DNA of 64,000 bases from CAVSRC01 sp963830205 (GCA_963830205.1 CAWHLP010000041.1:124001-188000); one strand, 5' to 3'; positions 27,362-36,589 are shown, numbered from the stretch's first letter. Notes: generated by a model not told the origin, from the sequence alone. Numbers and translations: made by a program.

Positions 27362-27592
27362 CCGGCTGTTGCCGATTGGCCACGCCTGGCGGCGGAGGCA
27401 TCGCAGAAGGGGCGGCGCGCCCCATTATCTCCACAAAGGGTGTTGAGACAGGCGAACGGGGTGTGGACGGAGCATCATGGCCAGGACAAAGCCAGCCGGT
27501 CACGGGAGCCTTGACCGCGGCCGCCAAATCGGGGCTTCTGCCAGACCGGCGACCGGTGCGTTGCTCATGAGCGGCCGGGTAGTGGACAGACT

Positions 27593-30067
27593 ATGATATT
27601 CCGATTCCTCGGCTACCTTTTCGGGATTGGTGCCGTGCTCTTTCTTGCCCTTGCCGCGGTCGCAGCCTGGTACATCTCCGGGCTGACGGCCGACCTGCCC
27701 AATTACGACGTGCTGGCCAAGTACGAGCCGCCGGTGATGACCCGCGTGCACGCCGCCGATGGCCAGCTGGTCGCCGAATACGCCACCGAGCGGCGCCTCT
27801 ACCTGCCCATCCAGGCGGTCCCCGACCGGGTCAAGGCGGCCTTCATCTCGGCCGAGGACAAGACCTTCTACGAGCACTCCGGCCTCGACTACTACGGCAT
27901 CATCCGCGCCATGCTGACCAACCTGCGCAACAAGGTGGACGGCGCCGGCGGACCGCTGGTCGGCGCCTCGACCATCACCCAGCAGGTGGCCAAGAACTTC
28001 CTCTTGTCGAGCGACCAGACCATCGCCCGCAAGATCAAGGAAGCGATGCTGTCGCTGAGGATCGAGCAGGCCTATTCCAAGGACAAGATCCTCGAGCTCT
28101 ACCTCAACGAGATCTATTTCGGCCTCGGCGCCTACGGCGTCGCCTCCGCCGCGCTCACCTATTTCGACAAGTCGGTGCACGAGCTGACGCTCGCCGAGAC
28201 CGCCTACCTGGCGGCGCTGCCCAAGGGGCCCAACAACTACAACCCGTTCCGCCACCCCGACCGGGCGATGGAACGGCGCAACTGGGTGATCGACCGCATG
28301 GTCGAGAACGGCTACGCCACCAAGGACGAGGGCGAGACGGCCAAGAAGGAGCCGCTCGGCGTCGTGGTGCACGACACCACGCCGGCGATGTTCGGCGCCG
28401 ACTACTACGTCGAGGAAGTGCGTCGCGAGCTGATCGACATGTACGGCGAGAAGACGCTGTACGAAGGCGGCCTGTCGGTGCGCACCTCGCTTGATCCGCG
28501 GATTCAGGTGATGGCCCGCCAGGCGCTGGTCAACGGCCTGGTCAAGTACGACGAGGACCACGGCTGGCGCGGCCCCGTCGACCATATCAACGACCTGACG
28601 TCCGACTGGGGGCCGCCGCTGGCCAAGATCCAGGCGCTTGCCGACGTCGTCGAATGGCGGCTGGCCGTCGTGCTTTCGGTCGACGACAAGGGAGCCGCGA
28701 TCGGCTTGCAGCCGGGCATCGAGCAGGGCACCGGCAAGGTGGCTCCCGACCGCGAGACCGGCACCATCCCCTTCGACCAGCTCAAGTGGGCCAAGTGGCA
28801 GACCGGCCCCAAGGCGGGCAAGGCGATCAAGAGCGCCAGCGACGTGCTGTCGGTTGGCGACGTCATCTATGTCGAGCCGGCCGACGGCGGCGGTCCCAAG
28901 GAATATGCGCTGCGCCAGGTGCCGGAGGTGGAAGGCTCCATCGTGGTGATGGACCCGCACACCGGCCGCGTGCTCGCCATGGTCGGCGGCTTCTCCTACG
29001 ACCTCTCCGAATTCAACCGCGCCACCCAGGCCGAGCGCCAGCCCGGCTCGTCGTTCAAGCCCTTCGTCTATTCCGCCGCCCTCGACAACGGCTACACGCC
29101 GTCCTCGGTGGTCATGGATGCGCCGCTGTCCATCGACCTCGGCAACGGCCAGGGCGTGTGGGAGCCGGAGAACTACGAAGGCGACTTCCTCGGCCCCTCG
29201 ACGCTGAGGACCGGCATCGTCCATTCGCGCAACGTCATGACGGTGCGCCTCGCCCAGGACATGGGCATGCCGCTGATCGCCGAATATGCCCGCCGGTTCG
29301 GCATCTACGACAACATGCTGCCGGTGCTCTCCATGGCGCTCGGTGCCGGCGAGACCACCGTGCTGCGCATGGCCGCCGGCTACTCGGTGTTCGACAATGG
29401 CGGCAAGGAGGTGCGGCCGACGCTCATCGACCGCATCCAGAACCGCTACGGCCAGACTATCTTCCGCCACGAGAACCGCACCTGCGAGGGCTGCGACGCG
29501 GATAGCTGGCACAACCAGCCCGAGCCCACCATCGTCGACAATGCCGAGCAGGTGCTCGACCCGATGACCGCCTACCAGATCACCTCGATGATGGAGGACG
29601 TCATCAAGCGCGGCACCGGCACGGCGGTCAAGGTCGTCGGGCGGCCGATGGCCGGCAAGACCGGCACCACCAGCGACTATCACGACGCCTGGTTCGCTGG
29701 CTTCTCGCCCAACCTGGTCGCCGTCGTCTATGTCGGCTTCGACAAGCCGCGTTCGCTCGGCCGTGGCCAGACCGGCGGTGTGCTCGCCGCACCCATCTTC
29801 GCCAATTTCATGACCATGGCGCTCGCCGACAAGCCGCCGGTTCCGTTCCGCGTGCCGCCGGGGATCACCTTCATTCCGATCAACCAGCAGACCGGCCTGA
29901 GGGCCAATCCCGGCGATCCCGGCACCATCCTCGAAGCCTTCAAGCCCGGCACCGGGCCGCCCGACACCTATTCGATCATCGGCTACACCGACACCGAAGG
30001 GCGGCCGCTGACGGTGGCGCCCGAGAGCGACCGGGCGGTGATCTCGGGAACCGGCGGGCTCTATTAG
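27593..30067 (+). CDS. mrcA: Penicillin-binding protein 1A
   Basis: Bifunctional peptidoglycan synthase, 824 residues, anchored by one N-terminal membrane helix (YLFGIGAVLFLALAAVAAWY). The glycosyltransferase GT51 domain shows AEDKTFYEHSGLDYYG and GASTITQQVAKN; the transpeptidase domain has the catalytic S486-SF-K489, S545-R-N547 and K689-T-G691 motifs. An OB-like insert separates them. It follows amiC by 231 bases. A strong hairpin follows at 30089-30119, so the exported-protein genes downstream are probably transcribed separately. Confidence 0.96.
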   Translation: MIFRFLGYLFGIGAVLFLALAAVAAWYISGLTADLPNYDVLAKYEPPVMTRVHAADGQLVAEYATERRLYLPIQAVPDRVKAAFISAEDKTFYEHSGLDYYGIIRAMLTNLRNKVDGAGGPLVGASTITQQVAKNFLLSSDQTIARKIKEAMLSLRIEQAYSKDKILELYLNEIYFGLGAYGVASAALTYFDKSVHELTLAETAYLAALPKGPNNYNPFRHPDRAMERRNWVIDRMVENGYATKDEGETAKKEPLGVVVHDTTPAMFGADYYVEEVRRELIDMYGEKTLYEGGLSVRTSLDPRIQVMARQALVNGLVKYDEDHGWRGPVDHINDLTSDWGPPLAKIQALADVVEWRLAVVLSVDDKGAAIGLQPGIEQGTGKVAPDRETGTIPFDQLKWAKWQTGPKAGKAIKSASDVLSVGDVIYVEPADGGGPKEYALRQVPEVEGSIVVMDPHTGRVLAMVGGFSYDLSEFNRATQAERQPGSSFKPFVYSAALDNGYTPSSVVMDAPLSIDLGNGQGVWEPENYEGDFLGPSTLRTGIVHSRNVMTVRLAQDMGMPLIAEYARRFGIYDNMLPVLSMALGAGETTVLRMAAGYSVFDNGGKEVRPTLIDRIQNRYGQTIFRHENRTCEGCDADSWHNQPEPTIVDNAEQVLDPMTAYQITSMMEDVIKRGTGTAVKVVGRPMAGKTGTTSDYHDAWFAGFSPNLVAVVYVGFDKPRSLGRGQTGGVLAAPIFANFMTMALADKPPVPFRVPPGITFIPINQQTGLRANPGDPGTILEAFKPGTGPPDTYSIIGYTDTEGRPLTVAPESDRAVISGTGGLY

Positions 30068-30088
30068 CCCACCCGACATGACATGACG

Positions 30089-30119
30089 TGGCCCGGCAGA
30101 GCGACCGCCTGCCGGGCCA
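30089..30119 (+). terminator. Hairpin after PBP1A
   Basis: TGGCCCGGCAG and CTGCCGGGCCA are exact complementary arms around a 9-base loop, followed by AATTCGTTG. It lies 22 bases after the stop. Confidence 0.65.
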
Positions 30120-30248
30120 ATTCGTTGCTGGCGTTCGTTGCTGCCGTGGACCTTCAATTCGCCACGATCGCCTGGAAGATTGCGCCAGGAGAGGGAAGTG
30201 CAGGGCCGTGACGGGGCAACGTCGCGGCCGGGGCGGAAAGGAAGCGCA

Positions 30249-30473
30249 ATGCGCCGACTGCTCGTTCTCTCATGCCTGGCCGTCGCGGTCATCACGATCC
30301 CGGCCCTTGCCAGCGCTGGCAACCCCGCCTCACCAAGCAACAGCATCGGTTCGACGGTCTCCGACGCGACCGGCGATCGCGCGGCCGACTATTGGACGGC
30401 GGCGCGCATGGCCGCCGCCACGGACCTGTCCGTGCTGGTCCTCCCCGACAAGGCGGCGCCGGCGCAGAGCTGA
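30249..30473 (+). CDS. Small exported protein with RAxDxWT module
   Basis: A 74-residue protein: signal peptide MRRLLVLSCLAVAVITIPAL cut near ASA-G, then a short mature part with NSIGSTVSDATGDRAADYWT and LSVLVLPDKAAPAQS. The GDRAADYWT block recurs in the three exported proteins that follow, and NSIGS recurs at the mature N-terminus of the protease at 30669. The start follows AAGGAAG. There is no enzymatic domain; after cleavage it is about 52 residues, compatible with a secreted peptide or a propeptide-like partner of the neighbouring proteases (inference). I know no named family for it. Confidence 0.7.
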   Translation: MRRLLVLSCLAVAVITIPALASAGNPASPSNSIGSTVSDATGDRAADYWTAARMAAATDLSVLVLPDKAAPAQS

Positions 30474-30668
30474 GGCCGGCCGGGCGGCAATCTCAATCAC
30501 AGCCTCGGGCGAGAGCCATGGCCGGCGACCATCTTGCCGCGTGCAATTAGCGCCGCCGGGAATGTTGTGTGATCGGCAAATTCAGGCCAAGCTCAGGACA
30601 CGCCTGTATTGCTCATCTTTCGTTGAAACCTGTCACGCCATCAGCGGCTAACCGGAAAGGAGGATGTC

Positions 30669-31604
30669 TTGCATATTGTTCGCGTTGCCGCCGTTGCGGC
30701 CTCTCTTATGCTTTGTGGCGCATTGGCCGCGCACGCCAATTCCATCGGCTCGGCCCGTGCGACGCCCGGCGAACGCGCCGCCGACCATTGGACGCCCGAG
30801 GCCATATCGGCCGCCGTTCAGGCACCCAAGCCCGACGTCGACCCTGCCAAGGTGCGCAAGGCAGGCGGCACCAGCCGCTCCGCCGAGAACCCCGGCGCCA
30901 TGGCCTCCGCGGTCAGTCCGGCGGTCGCCAAGATGCACGAACGCGCCGCCGGCGACATCAACACGGTTCCGCTTGTCTTTGCCGGCAGGCTGTTCTTCTC
31001 CAAGCCCGACGGCGACTTCGTCTGCTCGGCGCAGTTCATTTCCAAGAACGTGCTGATCACCGCTGCCCATTGCGTGCGCGACGACAAGAGCGGCGATTTC
31101 TGGAAGAACATGACCTTCTTCCTGCAGTATGACAAAGGTCATTCCAGCGCCAAGTATACGCAGACCTGCGCCGCCACCTTCAACAGCTGGGTGCAGGAAG
31201 GCGACGAGAAATACCTGTCCGACTTTGCCATGATCCTGGTCAACGATGACTCCAAGACCGGCTGGTTCGGCACTGAGTGGGACTGGCAGGGCACCTATCA
31301 GCAGGCCACCAAGATCGGCTATCCGCAGGGCATCGACAACGGCGAGGTGATCCAGGTCCTGCCCGGGCCGATCTCCGTCGCCGACGGTCTGGTCGAGTTG
31401 CGCCACGGCGACACCAACGCCCAGCAGGGCTCGAGCGGCGGCGCCTGGATCGGCGATTACGACACCAAGGGCGATGCCGAAAAGAACCACGTCATCACGA
31501 TCGAGTCGTTCGGTTTCAAGGACAAGCCCGGTGTCGACTACGGCCCGTATTTCGACGACCGCGTCAAGCAGCTCTTCGACTACGTGAGCAACGGGTGCAA
31601 GTGA
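30669..31604 (+). CDS. Exported trypsin-fold serine protease, complete triad
   Basis: 311 residues from TTG 30669, five bases after AAAGGAGG. Signal peptide HIVRVAAVAASLMLCGALA ending AHA-N; then the shared module (PGERAADHWTPEAISAA, VDPAKVRKAGG, residues 33-67); then a chymotrypsin-fold domain with His134 in LITAAHC, Asp185 in YLSDFAMI and Ser256 in QQGSSGGAW, i.e. all three catalytic residues. Cys119/Cys135 and Cys167/Cys310 could form disulfides. It ends FDYVSNGCK, almost as its dead neighbour does. Likely periplasmic or secreted; the module may be a pro-region. The substrate is unknown; nearby peptidoglycan genes are only a hint. Confidence 0.82.
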   Translation: MHIVRVAAVAASLMLCGALAAHANSIGSARATPGERAADHWTPEAISAAVQAPKPDVDPAKVRKAGGTSRSAENPGAMASAVSPAVAKMHERAAGDINTVPLVFAGRLFFSKPDGDFVCSAQFISKNVLITAAHCVRDDKSGDFWKNMTFFLQYDKGHSSAKYTQTCAATFNSWVQEGDEKYLSDFAMILVNDDSKTGWFGTEWDWQGTYQQATKIGYPQGIDNGEVIQVLPGPISVADGLVELRHGDTNAQQGSSGGAWIGDYDTKGDAEKNHVITIESFGFKDKPGVDYGPYFDDRVKQLFDYVSNGCK

Positions 31605-31843
31605 GCGAGCCACGCCCTGTTTCCGGGGCGTGCTCGGCGAAGAAGACGGCGGGGCAGGCGACGGCCCGGTTTTGTATCAGTCGGGCCTCGGCTGCCCCTC
31701 GTGAGTGTGGAAGCAATGCAAGCCTTGAACGATCGGGACGACCCTCAGGCCATGATCGTCCGCTCCCGCAGGGCGCGGCGACAGACCCTCAGGCAAGGCC
31801 CGCAATGACCTCACCACAACTGGCCCGAAAACAGGGGGTAACC

Positions 31844-33029
31844 GTGAACACAATCAGAATTGCCGCGACAGCCGCGGCTTCCATTCTTCTGCATCAGCAT
31901 TGGTCCGGCGTTGGCCGACGACATGACCGCGCTCAGCGCCATGCATCGCTCCGTCGGCCAGCGTGCCGGGGACCATTGGTCGCCGTCGGCCCTGTCGGCG
32001 GCCAAGCCGCGTCTGCTGCCCAGCATCGACCCGGCCGCCGCGCGCGCGGCAGCCGGCCCGCAGGCGCGCGCCGAGATGCCCGAACGGGCGACCAACGGCT
32101 CCATGGGCGGCAGCGGCGTCATCGGCGGCGGTGGCGCCGTCGGCGGTGGTGGCGGCGGCGGTGGCTCCGGCATCGGCGGTTCCGGCGGCGGCTCTGGCGG
32201 CGACGGTGGTACCGGTGGCGGCAATGTCGTCGGCGGTGGCGGCGGTGGCTCGGGCGGCGATGGTGGCACCGGCGGTGGTGATGTTGTCGGCGGCGGTGGC
32301 GGCGGTTCCGGCGGCGGCGGCGGTTCCGGCGGCGGCGATGTCGTCGGTGGCGGCGGTGGCGGCGGCGGCGGTGGTGGTGGTGGTGCCGGTGGCGGTTCCA
32401 CCGGCCGCGGCATCGTCGCCGATCTCCCGCAGTGGGGCGGCAAGTTCTACTTCACCACGCCGGACGGCGACTATGTCTGTGCCGCCCAGTTCGTCTCCAA
32501 GGACGTCATCCTGACCGCGGCGCAGTGCCTGCAGGACGACAAGTCGGGCGACTACTTCGAGAACATGCAGTTCGTCCAGGAACTGCCCAACGGCAAGGAG
32601 GATGTCTACGACACCGACTGCGCCGCCACGTTCAAGGGCTGGCACCAGCCGGGTGACAGCAGGTGGACCTATGACATAGGCATGGTCAGGCTTGCCTCGG
32701 AATCGCAGGAAGGCTGGATGGGCATGGTGTGGAACTGGAAGTCGATCGGCGAGTTCGGCTACATCGACGATACCGGCCACGTCGTGGCGGCAGCCGGCAA
32801 GGTTTCCGTGGACAAGGGCATCGCCCAGATGACCCGCAAGCGCGGTGCCGAGGACATTCTCGGCGGCGCCGCCTGGATGACCACGTCCAAGGGTGACAAT
32901 GGCGCGCTGCAGCACTCGTTCGGCCTGGAGTCGTTCACCTACGACAACCAGCCGGGCGTCACCTACGGCCCGTACTTCGACGACAAGGTCAAGTCGTTGT
33001 TCGACTACGCCGAGAACGGCTGCCAGTAG
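31844..33029 (+). CDS. Exported trypsin-fold pseudoprotease with Gly-rich linker
   Basis: Clear paralogue of the protease at 30669 (WGGKFYFTTPDGDYVCAAQF, CAATFKGWHQ, YGPYFDDKVKSLFDY), but the triad His is Gln (ILTAAQCLQ) and the Ser segment is EDILGGAAW, so Ser is Gly; only Asp (TYDIGMV) remains. The shared module (GQRAGDHWSPSALSAA, IDPAAARAAAG) is followed by about 100 residues of Gly-rich repeats built on GGTGGGDVVGGGGGGSGG. The signal peptide begins at GTG 31844 (GGGGG site: VNTIRIAATAAASIL) and continues one frame over as CISIGPALADD, so one extra T near 31891 breaks the frame; otherwise a poor TTG at 31860 would be needed. Probably a decoy, regulator or binding protein. Confidence 0.75.
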
Positions 33030-33054
33030 CCGCCTCGACAGCACCCGACCGGAA

Positions 33055-33085
33055 GGCCACGGGCGTCCCCGCCCGTGGCCTTTTT
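33055..33085 (+). terminator. Rho-independent terminator
   Basis: GGCCACGGGCG and CGCCCGTGGCC pair around TCCC and run into TTTTT, 25 bases after the pseudoprotease stop. Textbook form. Confidence 0.9.
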
Positions 33086-33206
33086 CGTCCGGGCGGGACC
33101 GAAAAACCCGCACAAGCGCCGCGCAAATGCCTCAACCACGCCACGCCGGCGCGCCAATGCTTGACTATCGCTGCCAGCCACGGACAATCAACCAACCGAG
33201 GTCCAG

Positions 33207-33650
33207 ATGAACGCACGCCGCTTCGCCGTCGCAACGACGGCCCTCATCATGCTGTGCGGGACAGCCGCCGCCGATACCATGAGCACCAAGACCGATCCCC
33301 TTGCCGTTCCCGTCGCCGGCGGCACCGGGACGGGCGAACGTGCGGCGCTGCCGTGGACGGCCGAGCGCCAAGCCAAGGCGCAGGCCAAGCTGCCGCCCGA
33401 GGTCGACCCGGCGTCGGTGCGCGCCGCCGCCGGGCACTTCCGCTCGGGCGCCGAGGCTGGCCCCGAGGGCAATACCGCGGCGGTGGTCGCGGTGGCCGAC
33501 GGCTATCAGCCGATCGGCTCCCAGGTGACCCCCGGCAACGACAAGGCCGGCGACTACTGGACGCCCGGGCGCCAGCGCTCGGCCAAGCCGATGCTGCTGC
33601 CGGAACTGCCGGCAGGTACCGTGATCGGACCCGGACAGCAGAACCGCTGA
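33207..33650 (+). CDS. Exported protein with two RAxDxWT-like modules
   Basis: A 147-residue protein: signal peptide MNARRFAVATTALIMLCGTA cut near AAA-D. It holds one full module (GERAALPWTAERQAKA then VDPASVRAAAGHF, about residues 42-78) and a second, shorter one near the C-terminus (GNDKAGDYWTPGRQRSAKP, then LLPELPAG). There is no protease domain. The module thus occurs both alone and fused to protease folds in this cluster. It is preceded by the terminator at 33055-33085, so it has its own promoter. Function unknown; adhesion to the same envelope target as the protease neighbours is a guess. Confidence 0.72.
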   Translation: MNARRFAVATTALIMLCGTAAADTMSTKTDPLAVPVAGGTGTGERAALPWTAERQAKAQAKLPPEVDPASVRAAAGHFRSGAEAGPEGNTAAVVAVADGYQPIGSQVTPGNDKAGDYWTPGRQRSAKPMLLPELPAGTVIGPGQQNR

Positions 33651-33686
33651 TCTCAGCGCCCCTGCCAACAGGGCGACCGGGACAGA

Positions 33687-33720
33687 GCCGGGGGAGGCGG
33701 GTTTACAGCCGACCCCCGGC
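33687..33720 (+). terminator. Possible terminator before prfB
   Basis: GCCGGGGG (33687-33694) and CCCCCGGC (33713-33720) are exact arms around an 18-base loop. There is no U-tract, so confidence is limited. Confidence 0.45.
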
Positions 33721-33761
33721 CCACTAACTAGGCGGCAGCGAAGCCAGCCGCGGTGAAAAGA

Positions 33762-34880
33762 ATGCGTCCCGAAATCGAATCCATTGTCGATGAGATCAAG
33801 CAGGCGATCGACCTGCTGAGGAGGCATCTTTGACTGGGATCGCGCCAAGGCCCGCCTGTCGGAACTGAACGCCGCCGCCGAAGCCCCCGACCTCTGGAAC
33901 GACAGCGAGCGCGCCCAGAAGATGATGCGCGAGCGCCAGCATCTGGAGAGCCAGATCGGCGCCATCGAGCACATGGTGCGCGAGCTTGCCGACCAGAGCG
34001 AGCTGATCGCGCTTGGCGAGGCGGAGGACGACAAGGCGGTGATCGCCGACGCCGAAGCGGCGCTGCGCGCGCTGGGTGCCGAGGCGCAGCATCGCCAGGT
34101 CGAATCGATGCTCTCCGGCGAGGCCGACCACCTCGACGCCTTTCTCGAAGTCCATGCCGGTGCCGGCGGCACCGAGAGCCAGGACTGGGCGCTGATGCTC
34201 TTGCGCATGTACACGCGCTGGGCGGAGGCGAGCGGCTACAAGACCGAGCTTCTGGAAATCCACGACGGCGAAGAGGCCGGCATCAAGTCGGCGACGCTGC
34301 AGGTCACCGGCCCCAGCGCCTATGGCTGGCTGAAGACCGAATCCGGCGTCCACCGGCTGGTGCGCATCTCGCCCTTCGACAGCCAGGCGCGCCGCCACAC
34401 CTCGTTCGCCAGCGTCTGGGTCTATCCGGTGGTCGACGACACGATCCAGGTCGACATCGACGAGAAGGACGTGCGCACCGACACCTACCGCGCCTCGGGC
34501 AAGGGCGGCCAGCACATCAACACCACCAACTCGGCGGTGCGCCTGACCCACATCCCCACCGGCATCGCCGTCGCCTGCCAGAGCGAACGCTCGCAGCACA
34601 AGAACCGCGCCACCGCGTGGAAGATGCTCCGCGCCCGGCTGTACGAGATGGAACTGGAGAAGCGCGAGCAGGCGGCCGCGGCGGAGGCCGCCTCCAAGAC
34701 CGACATCGGCTGGGGCCACCAGATCCGCTCCTACGTCCTGCAGCCCTATCAGCTCGTCAAGGACCTGCGCACGGGGGTGGAGAGCACCAGCCCGCAGGAC
34801 GTCCTCAACGGCGCGCTCCTGCCCTTCATGGAAGCGGCGCTCGCCCACCGCGTTGGCGCGGACAACAGGCGGCGGAGTAG
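33762..34880 (+). CDS. prfB: Peptide chain release factor 2, programmed frameshift
   Basis: Recognises UAA/UGA and releases the peptide. The first frame, MRPEIESIVDEIKQAIDLL, reaches CTT-TGA at 33828-33833; a +1 shift continues as DWDRAKARLSELN. The second frame holds the GGQ loop (SGKGGQHINTTNSAVRLTH) and ends SPQDVLNGALLPFMEAALAHRV. The frame as written then stays open to 35127, into the next gene. A stop in another frame at 34878-34880 (QQAAE-stop) sits where homologues end, so one base is probably missing near 34860. It follows the secreted-protein cluster. Confidence 0.92.
33818..33834 (+). promoter_or_regulatory. prfB programmed +1 frameshift site
   Basis: AGGAGG (internal Shine-Dalgarno-like) at 33819-33824, three bases, then CTTTGAC. 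When RF2 is scarce the ribosome slips from CTT to TTT past the in-frame TGA. This matches the known autoregulatory element in spacing and sequence. Confidence 0.93.
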
Positions 34881-34900
34881 CCAGGCCGGGAAGGGGCCCC

Positions 34901-35699
34901 ATGTCCGCCATCACCGAGGGCAATGCCGAGCAATACGCCGACAGCCGCAAGCCTTGCCGCGCGGGCGCGCCTCCACCGAGAATATTCGATCTCCGAGGTC
35001 GGTTGGTTCCCCTGGGTGGCGCGGCAACTGCCCATTCGTTCCGCCAGCCGTGTGCTCGACATCGGCTGCGGGCCCGGCTGGTTCTGGGCGCATGTCGCGG
35101 ACGACCTGCCGCAGCACATGGCGCTGACGCTGGCCGACCAGTCGGCCGGGATGGTGGGCGAGGCGGTGGAGCGCTGCGGTGCGCTCGGCGCGTGGACGGT
35201 GGAAGGCCGTGAGGCCGATGCCGCGCACCTGCCATTCGCCGACGCGAGCTTCGATACGGTCGTGGCGATGCACATGATGTATCACGTCGCCGATCAGGCC
35301 GCGGCGATCGCCGAGATGGCGCGCGTGCTGAAGCCGGGCGGCTCGCTCGCGGTGACCACCAACGGCGCCGGCAATCTGCGGGAGCTTTACGCACTGACCA
35401 CGGTGCTCGGCAGCCAGCCGGTCGATCCGGCATCGGTCGCCTTCGGCTTCGACACGGCCGAGAGACTGATGGAAGCGCAGTTCGGCAACGTGACGCTGGC
35501 GGTCCACCCGGCACGCATGCGGATCACCGATCCCGAGGACGTGTTCCTGGCGCTGACGTCCTATCCGCCGGGCGATCGCGCCGGCGAGGCGGAGCTTTCC
35601 GCCTTCCGCGAAGCGATCGCCGGGGCGTTCGCGCGCGGCGACGGCGTGCTCGAGGCGCATCAGGCGATGGGCTTGCTGCTCAGCCGCAAGGACGCCTGA
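34901..35699 (+). CDS. Class I SAM-dependent methyltransferase
   Basis: About 265 residues with a Rossmann-type methyltransferase fold: motif I VLDIGCGPGWFW, LTLADQSAGMV, the acidic EADAAHLPFADASFDTV and VLKPGGSLAVTT. The natural start is probably ATG 34901 (MSAITEGNAEQYADSRK, site GGAAGGGG), but one extra C in AAGCCTTGCC near 34952 shifts the frame; in the written frame only a start at 34923 is available and its first residues look unnatural. The rest is intact to 35699. The substrate is unknown. It lies 20 bases after the likely prfB stop and is convergent with a second, unrelated-looking methyltransferase. Confidence 0.82.
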
Positions 35700-35717
35700 T
35701 CGGCCGCGTTCGGGGCC

Positions 35718-36521
35718 TCAGCCCGGCCGCGCCAGCAGGCAGCGGAACCAGGCGCTGGCGTAATAGCTGCCGTCGGGCTGGCGAAACGGCACCAGCGCCT
35801 TGGTGTAGACCTCGGCGAGGGCCTCGGCACTGGTGTGTTCCATTGCCCTCACCGCATTGCCGGTCGAACACAGGCCGCGCATGGCCGCCGTCTGGTCGGC
35901 GTAGATCCACGGACTGTCGACATCGAAGATGTCGAGCGGCTCGAGCCCGGCGTCGATGGCGAAGCGGCGCAGGGCGTCTTCGTCGGAGAGCGCGAACGGT
36001 CCCGGCGTTCCCGGCGGCCTGGGCGGCAGCAGCGGCGCCAGCGCACCGATGAGCGTGGCGACGCCCATGCCCTCGGGCTTGCCGAAGGCCGCGACGACGA
36101 TGCGGCCGTCGCGCCGGGTGACACGACCGGCCTCGGAGAGCGCCGCCACCGGATTGCCGGCATATTGAAACGCGTTGATCCCGGTCACCACATCGAACGT
36201 GCCGTCCGCGAACGGCAGATCCTCCAGGTCGCCCCGGCGGAAGTCGCCATTGGCGACGCGCTCGCGCGCGATCGCCAGCATGCCCTCGGCGGCGTCCACA
36301 CCGGACACCTCCGCCCCGCGCGCGGCGGCCATCTCCGCCGCCATGCCGCTGCCGCAACCGGCGTCGAGATAGCGCGTGCCGGGTCCGACCCTGGTGCGAT
36401 CGAGCGCGGCCGCGAAAACCGGGCGGCAGGTGACTTCCTGAAAATCGGCCCAGTCCCTGGCCTGGGCGCCCCACAGGTGCCCATGCGTTTGCAAGGTGCT
36501 CGGCTGCGGTGCACGGCTCAA
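35718..36521 (-). CDS. Class I SAM-dependent methyltransferase (UbiE-like)
   Basis: 267 residues from TTG 36521, preceded by GGGGAGG at the right distance (SRAPQPSTLQTHGHLWGAQA). Motif I YLDAGCGSGMAAEMA, VDAAEGMLAIARER, DLEDLPFADGTFDVVTG and VTRRDGRIVVAAFG place it in the Methyltransf_11 group. The C-terminal half (QTAAMRGLCSTGNAVRAMEH, YYASAWFRCLLA) is like that of small-molecule methyltransferases. The longer frame to 37013 is an antisense shadow of the HxlR gene and was not used. It lies 68 bases downstream of the HxlR gene on the same strand, so the two may be one transcript. Confidence 0.85.
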   Translation of the reverse strand: MSRAPQPSTLQTHGHLWGAQARDWADFQEVTCRPVFAAALDRTRVGPGTRYLDAGCGSGMAAEMAAARGAEVSGVDAAEGMLAIARERVANGDFRRGDLEDLPFADGTFDVVTGINAFQYAGNPVAALSEAGRVTRRDGRIVVAAFGKPEGMGVATLIGALAPLLPPRPPGTPGPFALSDEDALRRFAIDAGLEPLDIFDVDSPWIYADQTAAMRGLCSTGNAVRAMEHTSAEALAEVYTKALVPFRQPDGSYYASAWFRCLLARPG

Positions 36522-36589
36522 GGCGATCCTCCCCGTCTCTTCAACCGAACCACGATGGCGGCAGCATGCCGCCCGGAGTCCGCGCCGCC

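Noticed and set aside
27500..30346. 948-codon open frame antisense to PBP1A
   Set aside because: Exact shadow of the transpeptidase gene; no recognisable domain.
32090..32400. GGC/GGT repeats considered as a CRISPR-like array
   Set aside because: The repeats keep the codon frame of a glycine linker; no unique spacers.
34923..35127. Overlap of prfB with the methyltransferase taken at face value
   Set aside because: It would need a non-conserved 85-residue tail on RF2; a single missing base near 34860 gives a normal end at 34880.
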